Part shown: positions 62,590 through 64,000 of the stretch, piece after piece
Layout of the letters: every line of letters begins with the position of its first letter
Numbering within the stretch: the stretch's first letter is position 1
Source: Candidatus Rhodoferax bjergmarkensis
GTDB lineage: Bacteria > Pseudomonadota > Gammaproteobacteria > Burkholderiales > Burkholderiaceae_C
DNA: 64,000 nucleotides
Direction: 5' to 3'
Assembly (NCBI GenBank): GCA_016708345.1
Contig: JADJFX010000007.1
Location: 149,975 to 213,974 of the forward strand
Position numbers and translations under genes: made by a program
Notes under the pieces: generated by a model
Database searches by the model: none
What the model saw: the letters and a program-made list of their open reading frames with translations, nothing else
Told to the model about the DNA's origin: nothing

Positions 62590-64000
62590 TCAGTCGGCCA
62601 GCGCCCGGCTGACGACTGCGCACGTCGTTGCTCAGGTCGTTCTTGGCTGCAATGCGCGAGATGGCTTCGCGAGCGGCGCTGCGGTAAGGCTCGGCCAATT
62701 TTTTCCAGCGGTCCAGCGCACGCGCCAGTCGGGACGCAACCTGAGGGTTGATGCCGTCGAGTTCAATCACTCGTTCGCTCCAGAACACATAGCCTGCCGC
62801 GTCCATGCGGTGAAAGGCACCCGGATTGGCGTTGCAGTAGCTGGAAGATGACGCTGCGGGCGCGGTTCGGGTTGCGAAGACTGAAGTCAGGGTGGGTCAG
62901 CAGTTGACGCACAGCAGGCAGCACCTGGCCGCCCTCGGTCGCAAACCCCCCCCCGCCTGCAGTGCAAACCACTTGTCCAGCACCAGCTCTTCATCCTTGA
63001 ACTGGGTGTAGAAGTGCTCCAGGGCAGGGGCGGCAAGCGCATGGCCACTGCTCACCAGCGCGCTCAGGGCGTTGATGCGATCGGTCATGTTGTCTGCCAC
63101 CTTGAGCGCTGATAGGCCTGGCCGGGCCAAGCAATATCGCCACTGGTGCGCGCCGCCAAGCAAAGCTGGCTCCAGCGCCATGCCCGCCAGCGCGCGCCGC
63201 CGGCTGACAAGGCGTCGGGGCGGTAGGCACCGCTGTCGCTGTGGGTTTCAAACACCTCTTGCCACTGCGCATTGAGTGCGCTGGCCATCTGCGCCCGCAT
63301 GGCTTCGCGCACCTGGTGAATCCGTTGTTGGGTCCACAACCTCAAGCTGCTCGGCAATGTAGGCTTCAGAGGGAAGGGGTGAGCACCAGCTCCTTGAACG
63401 CAGCGTCGAGCTTTTCCGAGAGCAGCACACTGCGCATGGCGTCAATATAGGCATCATTTAGCTGGCTTGCGCCCGTGGAGTTTGCGTCACCAGCTATAGC
63501 TTTGATAGCGCTGCGCAGGCCCAGACGCTGTCCGGCCTCCCAGCGGCTGAAGGGGTCGGTATCGAAAGCCAGCAGGGTCAGGAGTTGGGCGTCGGTGGTC
63601 GAAATCGAGCACCACCGGGGCAGAAAAAACCGCGCAAGATGGACGGAACGGGTTCTTCCTGGACATTGACGAATGTGATGGATTCGCTGGCGCTGGTCAT
63701 TACAAACAGGAAATTGTCCGCAATGGCGGTTTCGCCGTCCGCCTGCAAGGGCAGGGCTTTGCCGCTGATGCCAATCAGGCCCAGGCTGACGGGTATGACA
63801 AAGGGCTCCTTGTCTGGCTGACCTGGTGTGGGGCGCAACTTTGGCTGAATTGCAGCGTGTAGGTCTGCGCCTCGTACCGGCCCTTTGCAGCGAGCCGGGC
63901 GTGCCAGCCTGGCTGCACCAGCGCTTGAATTGGGGCAGCAAAAAGCCAGATCGGAGTCGGGTTGGCGTCTGCCACCGCTGCGCAAAATCGTCACAGGTGA
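62590..64000 (-). pseudogene. pepN 3' half copy, multiply frameshifted
   Basis: Runs from the pepN stop (62590-62592) to the window edge. Indels relative to 50341-51758 break the frame many times, for example GA lost near 62615 and A lost near 63975. The zinc site is not included in the visible part. It also contains the pepN repeat copy. Confidence 0.9.

Larger units (their letters stand above)
60592..64000. repeat. inverted duplication, right arm (indel-rich)
   Basis: Reverse complement of 50341-53763 to the window edge. Most differences seen are one- or two-base insertions or deletions, many in homopolymers (T+1 at 61850, C-1 near 61308, T-1 near 61727), with few substitutions. Every gene in this arm is broken. 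Confidence 0.92.

Overview
The window looks like chromosomal DNA of a betaproteobacterium, most likely Burkholderiales of the Comamonadaceae type (Rhodoferax/Polaromonas-like). This rests on high-GC coding DNA, the gene set (DUF3460 protein, scpA, nadB-queE-panB-panC, prfB, pepN, fbp, urease, MSHA-type pilus genes) and a dispersed hairpin repeat whose core resembles intergenic repeats I remember from that family. No rRNA or CRISPR array is present. The only intact RNA gene seen is tRNA-Thr(CGT) at 52829-52904.

Layout: 1-6743 is housekeeping on the + strand (end of a SulP transporter, DUF3460 protein, scpA, nadB, queE, panB, panC, alkB). 6744-9400 is a worn islet with a HicAB pair, a second addiction module with a broken ParE toxin, a duplicated fragment of alkB and a DUF1566 pseudogene. 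9759-12230 holds a DTW-domain tRNA-modification enzyme and a group II intron that has split a dispersed repeat. 12386-24837 holds an LRR protein kinase, then a long minus-strand block with an HD-GYP protein and an MSHA-type pilus cluster whose ATPase carries an MshEN (c-di-GMP binding) domain. 25784-30166 encodes a three-part ABC exporter and an ArsM-like methyltransferase. 31497-37274 is a nickel urease operon (ureA, hupE/ureJ, ureB, ureC, ureE, ureF, ureG; no ureD) with a Doc-type toxin-antitoxin pair between ureE and ureC. Divergent from it, 37430-41885 encodes an NCS1 nucleobase-permease/hybrid histidine kinase fusion and its LuxR-type response regulator. 42185-43978 is an exported-protein gene interrupted by an ISAzo13-family element. 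44108-52816 returns to housekeeping (aldo-keto reductase, hydrolase, prfB with programmed frameshift, HAD phosphatase, pepN, fbp).

Downstream of tRNA-Thr lies a tightly packed minus-strand block (53072-58108) with DUF5681, VRR-NUC, primase/helicase and AlpA-like genes. It resembles part of a phage satellite or defective prophage. It ends at an IS-like element encoding a DruA-like (DUF4338) domain joined to an IS4/Tn5-type transposase. Beyond that, 60592-64000 is an inverted, indel-ridden copy of 50341-53763 (pepN 3' part, fbp, tRNA-Thr, first element genes).

Two themes cross the window. One is a repeat of about 45-60 bp with arms like GCGCA/TGCGC, often with a T-run, present about 15 times. 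Several copies lie inside reading frames (ureF, hupE signal peptide, pepN, HAD gene, a satellite gene, the tail of a hypothetical). The other is many one-base frameshifts at homopolymers (sulP, mshG, mshF, ABC permease, ureC, both IS elements, the right inverted arm), so part of the apparent gene decay may be consensus error.
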